From: Acidithiobacillus sulfuriphilus
GTDB lineage: Bacteria; Pseudomonadota; Gammaproteobacteria; Acidithiobacillales; Acidithiobacillaceae
Assembly (NCBI RefSeq): GCF_003721225.1
Contig: NZ_RIZI01000179.1
Span: forward strand, 1-35,065
Reading direction: 5' to 3'
Length of the DNA stretch: 35,065 nucleotides
The notes under the pieces are model-generated. The model was not told the origin of the DNA and ran no database searches. It saw only the letters and a list, made by a program, of their open reading frames with translations. The position numbers and the translations under genes are program-made. Below are positions 1 through 6,899 of the stretch, piece after piece (positions within the stretch are counted from its first letter, which is position 1; every line of letters starts with the position of its first letter).

Positions 1-90
1 GTACGAAAGGGGGATAAAGCAGATCCGGCCGCCGTACCATGTCGATGATGGCCGCCAGGCGCGAGAGGTTGACCGGTCCGGGCAGGGCTG
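1..90 (-). pseudogene. Truncated fragment resembling polyphosphate kinase 1 (runs off left edge)
   Basis: Reading the minus strand from about position 90 to the edge gives an open frame with GPVNLSRLAAI followed by RPDLLYPPF. This resembles the internal segment of bacterial polyphosphate kinase 1 (Ppk1) that in many family members reads GPVNL-x-RL followed by RPDLK(F/Y)PPF. In full-length Ppk1 several hundred residues precede this segment, but here the frame is closed by a TAG at 107-109 and nothing Ppk-like is visible upstream. The gene has therefore lost its 5' half, or a rearrangement junction lies near position 90. Only about 26 residues support the identification, so it is tentative; what continues to the left is unknown. 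Confidence 0.4.
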
Positions 91-257
91 GACCGGGGCG
101 CTGGGCCTATCCGCCCCACCCTTACGCCCGCTGGGCGCCGGGCCGCTGGTGGCATAGGGACGGGCGTTGGTTCTGGGGTCGGGGCCATTGGGAGAGACGG
201 CATTGATGCCAAGCACCCCATTCAAGGGGCGGAAACGGACAATCCCCGTGACCGTGG

Positions 258-323
258 TCATGCCTCCTGCTGGCAGAGATGATGGAAAAATCATGGTTCA
301 ATTCAGGCGCCCAGGCCATCACT
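258..323 (-). repeat. Imperfect copy of the DUF29 gene upstream region (copy A)
   Basis: This 66-bp stretch matches 858-924 with scattered mismatches and small indels. Shared blocks include TCATGCCTCCTG, a run of A followed by ATCAT, GTTCAATT and GCCATCAC. Copy B at 858-924 carries the ribosome binding site of the DUF29 gene. Copy A sits in the same orientation but is not followed by a recognisable DUF29 coding sequence. It probably marks the decayed start of a second DUF29 gene, lost at the rearrangement that also truncated the fragment at 1-90. Confidence 0.5.
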
Positions 324-370
324 ACGCAAGCAGCGCCGGGATGCCGCATGGTCAGACCCTGTTCGATGGG

Positions 371-405
371 TGCCGGAATGGGACATGCGAGCCATCATTC
401 CGGCA
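371..405. repeat. Perfect 10-bp inverted repeat across the DUF29 stop codon
   Basis: TGCCGGAATG at 371-380 and its exact reverse complement at 396-405 flank a 15-base spacer. The right arm overlaps the last codons and the TGA of the minus-strand DUF29 gene. The transcript could form a hairpin, but no U-run follows on the minus strand, so this is not a standard intrinsic terminator. Confidence 0.4.
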
Positions 406-856
406 TCCAATCGACCAAGACTTGGGTGTCCAGGCTCCACGGGCAGGTCTCCGGGAAAATCGATAAGGGAAGTTCAGTCTCGAAGGCCGCATCATCCCTG
501 GCTTCGGCCCATGCTTCAGGCAGCATTTCAGGAACGTGGCTGCGCAAGCTGGGGGAATTCTTCAGGATTTTGCGAATGGCCTTGCGCTGCTCGCGGATGG
601 TCTGCATCCAGCTTTTGCCACGTTTTTCTGGTTGCCACTGCCACTTCATCAGGTGCATGAGCAACAGGGAAAGGCGGCTCTCCATGGCGTTGCGCTCATT
701 CCGGCCCATGCTTTCGACTTCCTCCAGAAGATTCTCCCAATCTAAAGCTCCGGCCTGCTTTGTCCGCAAAGCCTCCGCTTGGTCCTCGGTCCAGGCGAGA
801 AAGTCCTGCTCGTACAGGTCGGTTTTGGTGTGCTCTAGCTGTCGTGCCGTTGCCAT
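395..856 (-). CDS. DUF29 family protein
   Basis: The 153-residue product is a DUF29 family protein of unknown function, common in multiple copies in cyanobacteria and some proteobacteria. Family features visible are YEQDFLAWTEDQAEALR near the N-terminus, then DWENLLEEVESMGRNER and a Trp-rich helix LMHLMKWQWQPEKR, followed by the W-x(5)-QR-x-IRKILK segment. The start at 856 is chosen because AGGAGG lies nine bases upstream; an in-frame ATG at 895 would put that ribosome binding site inside the gene. The whole family-length protein is intact. An imperfect copy of its upstream region lies at 258-323, which suggests a former tandem neighbour. Confidence 0.85.
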   Translation of the reverse strand: MATARQLEHTKTDLYEQDFLAWTEDQAEALRTKQAGALDWENLLEEVESMGRNERNAMESRLSLLLMHLMKWQWQPEKRGKSWMQTIREQRKAIRKILKNSPSLRSHVPEMLPEAWAEARDDAAFETELPLSIFPETCPWSLDTQVLVDWMPE

Positions 857-857
857 G

Positions 858-924
858 TCATGCCTCCTGTTGGCATGAGGGGAGGAAAAAATCATAGTTC
901 AATTTACGCTGCCAAGCCATCACC
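858..924 (-). repeat. Upstream region of the DUF29 gene (copy B of the repeat)
   Basis: This is the intact counterpart of the repeat at 258-323. It includes the AGGAGG ribosome binding site of the DUF29 gene (minus strand). The match fades beyond GCCATCAC at about 924. The rest of the gap up to 1110 shows no coding or structural signal I can identify. Confidence 0.5.
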
Positions 925-1110
925 GGGCAGCCAGTCCGGGGAGTAGCCAACATCGGCTAACAGCCCCTAGCAGTTTCCTGCGTGATCGCGCTCCGTAGCG
1001 ATTATCCTTGAAACGGCAGTACCGGGCATCGAGGACAAAGGCCAGCAGAGGTCTTCCGCGCTGGGAGTGCGGTCAGGTAGCTGCGGAACCATGGCGGGCC
1101 TTGCTCCCGG

Positions 1111-1311
1111 TCAATGGATACCGCGTGCGAAGCCGATGGCCACCATGACCAGCATCACCACGATATAGATGCGCAGGCCCCAGAAGGCGACCTGTATCCA
1201 ACCTTGAACGGGAGCACGACTAAGCGGTTTTGGCTCCTGGTGGGTTTCCTCTTGCAAAAACGCCAGGAAGTCTTGGGTTGGTGCAGAATGAAAGTCCTCT
1301 TTGCGGGTCAT
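1111..1311 (-). CDS. Small single-pass membrane protein downstream of the NRAMP-like transporter
   Basis: The predicted product has 66 residues. The N-terminal half is polar (MTRKEDFHSAPTQDFLAFLQEE). From about residue 38 there is one hydrophobic segment (IQVAFWGLRIYIVVMLVMVAIGFA), consistent with a C-terminal transmembrane helix. The start lies nine bases after the transporter stop codon, with GGAG-type bases just upstream, so the two genes are probably co-transcribed. I do not recognise a family. A small accessory subunit of the transporter is possible from the context only. Confidence 0.6.
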   Translation of the reverse strand: MTRKEDFHSAPTQDFLAFLQEETHQEPKPLSRAPVQGWIQVAFWGLRIYIVVMLVMVAIGFARGIH

Positions 1312-1320
1312 GGGAACTCC

Positions 1321-2673
1321 TTAGGAGGAAGGGAATACCACGGTATAGCCATAAAGCCCGTTGGCCAGGATGAGAAAGCCGACGATGGCGAAAGCCGACC
1401 AATTCTGCCATGGCCGGTTGACATAGCTTCCCATGATGTCCCGGTCATTGAGCAGCATGAGCAGGAACAGCATGGCGGCGGGCATGAAAATGGAGGCGAT
1501 CACCTGGACGGTAAGGTTCAGGAAACCCAAGGGGATATGGGGAATGAGGACCACCATGGCGGCCATGCCGGCGCTGAGGATCCCGGATAGATAAAAGGGC
1601 AATGCGCGTTGTGGTTGGAGATTCAGGCTGCGGGGCAGTTTGAGCGCCTCGCCCACCGCCCAGGAGGTGCTGGCGGTAATGGCGATGGCTGCTATCAGTC
1701 CGGCCTCGACGAGGCCCAGGGCAAACAGGGCGGTTCCAATGCTGCCCAGACTGCTTTGCCGCAGGATGTGCATGATGGCCTGTATATCAAAGTTGGCCGC
1801 GTCCGCGTGTCCATAGACCAGCGTTCCCGTAAGCACGACGATGGCGATGGCAATGATCCCCATGGAGAGGCTGCCAATGGCGGTGTCCGCCTGACCGCTG
1901 GGGATGTCGTGGACGGTAAGCCCCTTGTCGACGACGGAGGATTGCTCGAAAAACAGCATCCAGGGGGCGATGGTGGTGCCCAGGTTGGCCAGGATGACAT
2001 AGGTAAAGGCGCCCAGGGCCGCGCCGGCGGGGATATGCCAGTTGCCAACGGCGGCAACGACCTGGCTCCAGTCCGGATGCGCGGCAATGGCCAGGGGGAC
2101 GAAAATGATGTTGCCGGCGGCGATCCACAGCGCCAAACGTTCCCAGGTGCTGTAATGCAAAAAAATCATGATGGAAGCGACGAATATCCAGGCGATCGGC
2201 ACCGCAAGGAAAGGGGGTACGGAAAAGATGCTCATGCCCACCCGGATGCCGATGAACTCGGTCACCAGGGTCAGGATGTTGGCAACGGTGAGATCGAGCA
2301 GGGAAAACACGCCCCAAAAGGCGCCATAGCGGCCCCAGATCATTTCGGCGTGCCCGCGATGGGTCACGGCACCCAGGCGGACGGTCATCTCCTGCACGAC
2401 GTAGGCCACGGGAATCATGAGCAACAAGAAGGGGATAAAAAAGCCGATGCCGTACATTGCGCCCGTCTGGGCGTAGGTAATGACGCCGCCGGCATCGTTG
2501 TCGGCGATCATGACGAGAATGCCCGGCCCGATCAGGCTCAGGAACAAGAGGAAACGCCGCCACCAGGAGGGATGGTGACGCAGTTGATAGATCCGCCAGC
2601 GGTCCTTGATGCGCTGACGCTCATCCTCGGGCAGATGCTGCAGGAGATCTGCCTCGGTTGGCGGCGTAAGCAT
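1321..2673 (-). CDS. NRAMP-superfamily metal ion transporter with altered metal-site motifs
   Basis: The 450-residue product is a polytopic membrane protein with about eleven hydrophobic helices and an NRAMP (SLC11) layout. The TM1 region reads IGPGILVMIADNDAGGVITYAQTGAMYG, where classical NRAMP transporters have DPGN. The TM6 region reads GTTIAPWMLFFEQSSVVDKG, where Mn/Fe transporters have the metal-binding MPH. The substrate may therefore differ from Mn2+ or Fe2+; NRAMP-related magnesium transporters also depart from these motifs. A soluble N-terminal stretch of about 40 residues precedes TM1. ATG 2673 (MLTPPTEADLL) is preferred over the in-frame ATG at 2778, whose extra 35 residues look non-coding. 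No strong ribosome binding site supports either. The membrane protein at 1111-1311 follows. Confidence 0.85.
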   Translation of the reverse strand: MLTPPTEADLLQHLPEDERQRIKDRWRIYQLRHHPSWWRRFLLFLSLIGPGILVMIADNDAGGVITYAQTGAMYGIGFFIPFLLLMIPVAYVVQEMTVRLGAVTHRGHAEMIWGRYGAFWGVFSLLDLTVANILTLVTEFIGIRVGMSIFSVPPFLAVPIAWIFVASIMIFLHYSTWERLALWIAAGNIIFVPLAIAAHPDWSQVVAAVGNWHIPAGAALGAFTYVILANLGTTIAPWMLFFEQSSVVDKGLTVHDIPSGQADTAIGSLSMGIIAIAIVVLTGTLVYGHADAANFDIQAIMHILRQSSLGSIGTALFALGLVEAGLIAAIAITASTSWAVGEALKLPRSLNLQPQRALPFYLSGILSAGMAAMVVLIPHIPLGFLNLTVQVIASIFMPAAMLFLLMLLNDRDIMGSYVNRPWQNWSAFAIVGFLILANGLYGYTVVFPSS

Positions 2674-2988
2674 CACTTGACCAATCCGCCCCGTATCCAG
2701 GGCCCTGGGTTGCCTCCACGGAGCCTGTTGGGGTGACTGTCCAAGCCGCTGCCTCCAGCACAAAATAATGCCGCACATTTACGCCGATTTCGGACACCGC
2801 GTCAAGCAGAATGCGCGGCAGAATAAGGCCGCGTTCTGCATCCAATCCCTGTCCGAAATTGCTCCGCACCCGCCTCTCGCTGGTTCCGTTACTGGCTGCT
2901 CCCGGTCCGTTGCTGCTCCTTGAGGGGGCCTGACAACAGGGTTTCCTGCCACGACCACGGAGCCATTGCCAGGAAAGGGGCTTCACCT
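2674..2988. other. Gene-free stretch between the transporter and the Anbu operon end
   Basis: These 315 bases lie upstream of the transporter and downstream of the last Anbu-operon gene, so they should hold the transporter promoter, although no convincing -35/-10 pair was found. The stretch contains the nested inverted repeat listed at 2787-2859. It also has a weak 7-bp inverted repeat (TTTCCTG near 2941 with CAGGAAA near 2970) that is not followed by a U-run. Open frames here show no family resemblance. Confidence 0.5.
2787..2859. repeat. Nested imperfect palindrome, 73 bp
   Basis: ATTTCGGACA at 2787-2796 pairs with TGTCCGAAAT at 2850-2859 (10 bp, perfect). Inside these, GCAGAA and CGCGGC (separated by TG) pair with GCCGCG and TTCTGC around the eight-base loop AGAATAAG. 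About 22 base pairs form in total, with a mismatched section between outer and inner stems. The element lies upstream of the NRAMP-like gene. It could be a small non-autonomous mobile element remnant or a structured regulatory sequence. There is no coding content and no T-run that would make it a terminator. Confidence 0.5.
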
Positions 2989-4227
2989 CTACCCCCGGCG
3001 CGCGGCATTTTCCAGACTGCGCAGGGTTTCATCAGCCCCCGCCGCGGCGGTGAGGCCGGCGACGTTTTCCTTGGTGAAGAAGCCGTGAAAATCGCCGAAG
3101 CGTTGGACGTATTCGATGATCAGCGAGGAGTGTTCGGAGGCGCTGGAGAAGATCTGCTTGAGGCCTTCCTGCTCGGAGCCGATCACCTCCAGGAGGAAAT
3201 CCCGGCCGCAGTGCCGGAGGGCGTGCACGACGTAGTCGATATTGGTCATTCCGGCGGTGTGGCCGTCCTGTACGGCAACGGCGAAATGGTGCAGGCGGGG
3301 GCCGAAGTTGCGCACGAAGGCTTCGGTGGGGGAGGGGATGCCGAGGAGGTGATTGCAAAAATACGGGTGGTTGGCGGCGGTGAAGACCTTGACCGGGCTC
3401 TGGAAGGCGTTGTCGAAGTGGACGCTCTTGGTGACATTGGTGGAGGAATTCTGCTCGGGGATGTCGTAGGAGCCCCAGTAGTAATAGCTGGAGAGGGTGA
3501 GGTATTCGAGGATGGCGACTTCCCGGTTCTGGCTGTAGACGCGGGTGGCGAGGTGGTCGATGGGGAGGAGCAGGGCGTCGAGGCCGAGCGTTTCGCGCAT
3601 CTCCTTGGACGCTTCGTAGGCGGCCTGGATGTCATTGCGGATGCTGGACAGGCCCAGGGCGTAGACGCGGATGTTGGCGTCGGGACGTTCCCAGTAGCCG
3701 ACGATGTTGTGGGTGTAGGGCGATGGCTTGACGACGGCCATGTTGCCCGGCAGCTCCAGGCGGCGGATCTGGTCCTGATGGAAGAAACGGATCTCCCGCG
3801 CCTTCTGCGCTTCGACGACCTCGTGCAGATTGGCCACCTGGAAGATTTCTCCCATGTAGCGGGAGTTGGGCCGTTGGGCGCCGATGGGGTAGACCTCGTT
3901 GAGGCTGCGGAAGATGCCATGGAGGTTGGCGTCCTTGACCTCGCGCACGAGGATGTCGGGGGCGTTCATGTCGATGCGCAGGATGTGGGTGAAATGCTGC
4001 TCCGACTCCAGGGTGACCAGGTAGTGATAGGGGGTCATCAGGCAGAGTTCGCCCACATAGGCGGCGGAGTGGCCCGGTTCGACGGTGATCATCAGGGCGT
4101 CGATGCGCCCGATATGGTCGGTGAGTCCCTGCCGGTCGCGGTCTTCCAGCAAGCGGCCCAGCCATTCCTCAAAAAAGGGGGAGTTTTGCTTGTCGCCGTA
4201 GCGGGGGAATTCGGCAGAAGCGGTCAT
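2989..4227 (-). CDS. HPPD-like non-heme iron dioxygenase (VOC fold) in the Anbu operon
   Basis: The 412-residue product is the last gene of the Anbu operon. Its C-terminal half resembles the catalytic domain of 4-hydroxyphenylpyruvate dioxygenase (vicinal oxygen chelate fold). PIDHLATRV matches the first metal His (H225), RLHHFAVAV the second (H314), and LIIEYVQRFG the metal Glu (E372, compare FLEIIQR). KQIF (357-360) resembles the family's LQIF. The N-terminal domain (about 40-200) has no such ligands, as in HPPD. The usual HPPD C-terminal GNFKALFEAIE block is absent and GFFTKENVAGL appears instead, so tyrosine degradation is unlikely and the substrate is unknown. Its ATG overlaps the alpha-E stop codon as ATGA, which points to translational coupling. 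Confidence 0.7.
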   Translation of the reverse strand: MTASAEFPRYGDKQNSPFFEEWLGRLLEDRDRQGLTDHIGRIDALMITVEPGHSAAYVGELCLMTPYHYLVTLESEQHFTHILRIDMNAPDILVREVKDANLHGIFRSLNEVYPIGAQRPNSRYMGEIFQVANLHEVVEAQKAREIRFFHQDQIRRLELPGNMAVVKPSPYTHNIVGYWERPDANIRVYALGLSSIRNDIQAAYEASKEMRETLGLDALLLPIDHLATRVYSQNREVAILEYLTLSSYYYWGSYDIPEQNSSTNVTKSVHFDNAFQSPVKVFTAANHPYFCNHLLGIPSPTEAFVRNFGPRLHHFAVAVQDGHTAGMTNIDYVVHALRHCGRDFLLEVIGSEQEGLKQIFSSASEHSSLIIEYVQRFGDFHGFFTKENVAGLTAAAGADETLRSLENAARRG

Positions 4228-5264
4228 GGACTTGTCTCTCGGAAGCTTTGCTGAAACTGCGTGGAAACATGGTGGCCTTCGGGCTGGGGATTGCGCCTGG
4301 GCTCGGCATAAAACCCGGCTTGCCTGTTGCCGGCGAGGTGATCGAAGTATTCATGATGGATGGCGTGATGAATGGTGCCCAGGTCCTTTTGCGCCTGGTC
4401 CAGATACTCATGGAGGAGGGCCGGGCTGAGGTCGTCGAAACGCAGGGCGTCGAGCCGTTTGCGCGCCCGCCGCACCATATCCAGGGGGCCGCCCGAATTG
4501 GGGAGCAGGGCCAGGGCAACTTCCATTTCGCCCAGGCAGTGTTTGACGGTGCGGGGAAATTTGCCGTTTTTGAGGAGAAAGTTGACCACTTGGTTGCCGC
4601 GCACCTGCACCGAAACATGGCGGCGGTACATCTCGAAGGCACTCATGGCGCGCAGGACGCCGAGCCAGAGACTTTCGCCCACGGCTTCGCGCAGGCTGTC
4701 ACGCTGGGGGAGGATGACAGCGGTAGTGACATCGACGATGCGGGTGGTCATGTCGGCACGGTCCATGTTGCGCCCCAGTTTGACGAACTGATAAGCCGTA
4801 TCCTGGCTCATGCTGCCCACCAGGAGCCCGACCAGGGCGTGGCGGCGGGCGATGAGCTCATTCAGAAAGGCGTAGCGATCATGGCGGTTGGCGGCGGAGG
4901 CGCTGGCATGATCGCGCCCGAAGAGAAAGAGGGCATTGATGCGCTCCCAGAACTCGGCGGGCAGCACGTCACGGAAGGTGCGGCTGTTTTCCCGCGCCTG
5001 ATGGATGCAGGAGAGCACGGCGCTGGGGTTGCGCTCGTCGGCAATGAGGAAACGCATGATGCGGGTTTCTTCCGGGGGACCGTAATGCTCCCGGTAGAGT
5101 TCGCTGACCCCCGCCACTTGCAGGAGGATGTCCCAGCCGAAGCGGGCACCGGGGGGAAGGTCCAGCAGGAGCAGGGTAGTGGCGTTGATGAGGCGCGCCA
5201 TGTCTTCGGTCCGCTCCAGATAACGGGCCATCCAGTACAGGTTTTCTGCTACGCGAGAGAGCAT
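4224..5264 (-). CDS. Alpha-E domain protein
   Basis: The 346-residue, mostly helical protein matches the alpha-E family. It opens with the typical MLSRVAENLYWMARYLERTEDMARL and also has DTAYQFVKLGRNMDRADMTTRIVDV and the ESLWLGVLRAMSAFEMYRR segment. Alpha-E proteins almost always accompany circularly permuted ATP-grasp enzymes and are thought to assist peptide-bond formation; their biochemical role is not established. The start at 5264 has GGAGGAGG upstream. The gene overlaps the ATP-grasp gene by 16 bases and the dioxygenase gene by 4. The last 35 or so residues are polar and probably disordered. Confidence 0.93.
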   Translation of the reverse strand: MLSRVAENLYWMARYLERTEDMARLINATTLLLLDLPPGARFGWDILLQVAGVSELYREHYGPPEETRIMRFLIADERNPSAVLSCIHQARENSRTFRDVLPAEFWERINALFLFGRDHASASAANRHDRYAFLNELIARRHALVGLLVGSMSQDTAYQFVKLGRNMDRADMTTRIVDVTTAVILPQRDSLREAVGESLWLGVLRAMSAFEMYRRHVSVQVRGNQVVNFLLKNGKFPRTVKHCLGEMEVALALLPNSGGPLDMVRRARKRLDALRFDDLSPALLHEYLDQAQKDLGTIHHAIHHEYFDHLAGNRQAGFYAEPRRNPQPEGHHVSTQFQQSFRETSP

Positions 5265-6715
5265 GGGGCCTCCTCCAGATCGACGATCCAGGTGTCCTTG
5301 CTGCCGCCGCCCTGGGAGCTATTGACCACCAGCGAGCCCGGCTGCATGGCCACCCGCGTGAGCCCGCCCGTGGTGACGTGCAGTTGATCCGACTGCAGGA
5401 TGAAGGGCCGCAGGTCGAGGTGGCGGGGTTCCAGATGATCTCCCACCAGGGTGGGGGCGGTGGAGAGGGCGAGGGTGGGCTGGGCGATGTAGTTGCGCGG
5501 ATCGGCACGGATGAGTTCGGCAAAGCGGGCGCGCTCCTCGGGGGTGGCCCGTGGGCCGATGAGCATGCCGTAGCCGCCCGATTCATTGGCGGGCTTGACC
5601 ACCAGTTCGTCGAGGTGGGCGAGGACATAGTCGCGGTCTGCTGCGCGCATGCACAGGTAGGTGGGCACGTTGGGCAGGATCGGCGCTTCGCCCAGATAAT
5701 AGCGGATGATCTCCGGCACGAAGGCATAGACCACCTTGTCATCGGCGACGCCCGCGCCGGGCGCGTTGGCAATGGCCACCATGCCCTTGCGCCAGGCGGT
5801 CATCAGGCCCGGTACGCCGAGCACCGATTCCGGGTTGAAAACTTCGGGGTCGAGGTATTCGTCGTCAATGCGCCGGTAGATCACATCCACCCGCTCGGGG
5901 CCGGCTATGGTCTTGAGGTAGACGATGTCATCCTGACCGACGAACAGGTCCGGGCCTTCGGCCAGATAGGCCCCCATCTGCTGGGCGAGGTAGCTATGTT
6001 CAAAGTAGGCCGAGTTGTAGATGCCGGGGGTCAGCACCACCACTACGGGGCGCTCCCCGGTGCGGGGGGAGAGGGCGGCCAGGGTATCGTAAAGGCGGCT
6101 GGTATAGTCATCCACGGGTAAAATCCTGCAGCTCTGGAAGAGTTCCGGAAAGAGGCGCTTCATGATCTGACGGTTTTCGAGCATGTAGGACACCCCCGAG
6201 GGCACCCGCAGATTGTCCTCCAGGACATAGACGGTGCCATCCTGGTCGCGCACCAGGTCGCTTCCGCAAATGTGGGCCCAGACGCCAAAGGGCGGGTGGA
6301 TGCCCACGCAGGCCGGACGGAAATTGTGCGACCCCTCCAGCACCTCGCGCGGAAAGACGCCGTCGCTGATGATCCGCTGGGCGTTGTAGAGGTCGTCGAT
6401 GAAGAGATTCAGGGCGCGCAGGCGCTGCTTCAGGCCGGCCTCGATCTGCTCCCATTCGCATCGGGAAAGGATGCGCGGGATGATGTCAAAGGGCCAGGCG
6501 CGGTCGATGTTGCCCGCTTCCGTATAGACCGTGAAGGTGATGCCCATGGCCAGGATCGCGGCCTCGGCCGCCTGGCGGCGGGCGGCGAGGGCGCTTGGGT
6601 CGAGACTGAGCAAGTGAGCAAAGAGGGCCTTGGCCGCGGGCCGGGGCTGTTGCTGGGCGTCGATGAGCTCATCATAGGCCGATTGCTGTCCATAGCTCTC
6701 AGAAAGCAGGTTCAT
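5249..6715 (-). CDS. Circularly permuted ATP-grasp ligase
   Basis: The 488-residue product is a circularly permuted ATP-grasp protein, a predicted ATP-dependent carboxylate-amine ligase (amidoligase). Family blocks visible include GITFTVY, the segment RPACVGIHPPFGVWAHICGSDLVRD, VYVLEDNLRVPSGVSYMLENR, VVLTPGIYNSAYFEH, VDVIYRRIDDEYLDP, ELVVKPANESGGYGM and the C-terminal VNSSQGGGSKDTWI. The start at 6715 (MNLLSESYGQ) has GGGGGA directly upstream, and an in-frame upstream ATG at 6760 adds only an unconserved stretch. The gene probably works with the alpha-E protein encoded next, which it overlaps by 16 bases. The peptide or metabolite it modifies is unknown. Confidence 0.93.
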   Translation of the reverse strand: MNLLSESYGQQSAYDELIDAQQQPRPAAKALFAHLLSLDPSALAARRQAAEAAILAMGITFTVYTEAGNIDRAWPFDIIPRILSRCEWEQIEAGLKQRLRALNLFIDDLYNAQRIISDGVFPREVLEGSHNFRPACVGIHPPFGVWAHICGSDLVRDQDGTVYVLEDNLRVPSGVSYMLENRQIMKRLFPELFQSCRILPVDDYTSRLYDTLAALSPRTGERPVVVVLTPGIYNSAYFEHSYLAQQMGAYLAEGPDLFVGQDDIVYLKTIAGPERVDVIYRRIDDEYLDPEVFNPESVLGVPGLMTAWRKGMVAIANAPGAGVADDKVVYAFVPEIIRYYLGEAPILPNVPTYLCMRAADRDYVLAHLDELVVKPANESGGYGMLIGPRATPEERARFAELIRADPRNYIAQPTLALSTAPTLVGDHLEPRHLDLRPFILQSDQLHVTTGGLTRVAMQPGSLVVNSSQGGGSKDTWIVDLEEAPCSLA

Positions 6716-6899
6716 ACTCCCCCCAGTGGGTGGTGGGTGGCGGGTGCCGATTCGCCACACCTTGTGCGGTCAATGAAGCAATCACCATGCCAGCCAATGG
6801 AAGCGGTAGGCCTCGCCCGGATCCGGCAAGGCCGCCGCTCGGCTCCCGCCTCGGCCTGATGCACCTGCTTGGTGCAAATTCCGGATGCGGAGGGTGCGA

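Noticed and set aside
925..1110. A short gene upstream of the DUF29 gene
   Set aside because: Short frames exist on both strands, but none has a ribosome binding site or a recognisable product.
2989..4227. Genuine 4-hydroxyphenylpyruvate dioxygenase for tyrosine degradation
   Set aside because: The C-terminal substrate block differs, the protein is longer than usual, and no other tyrosine-degradation gene is nearby.
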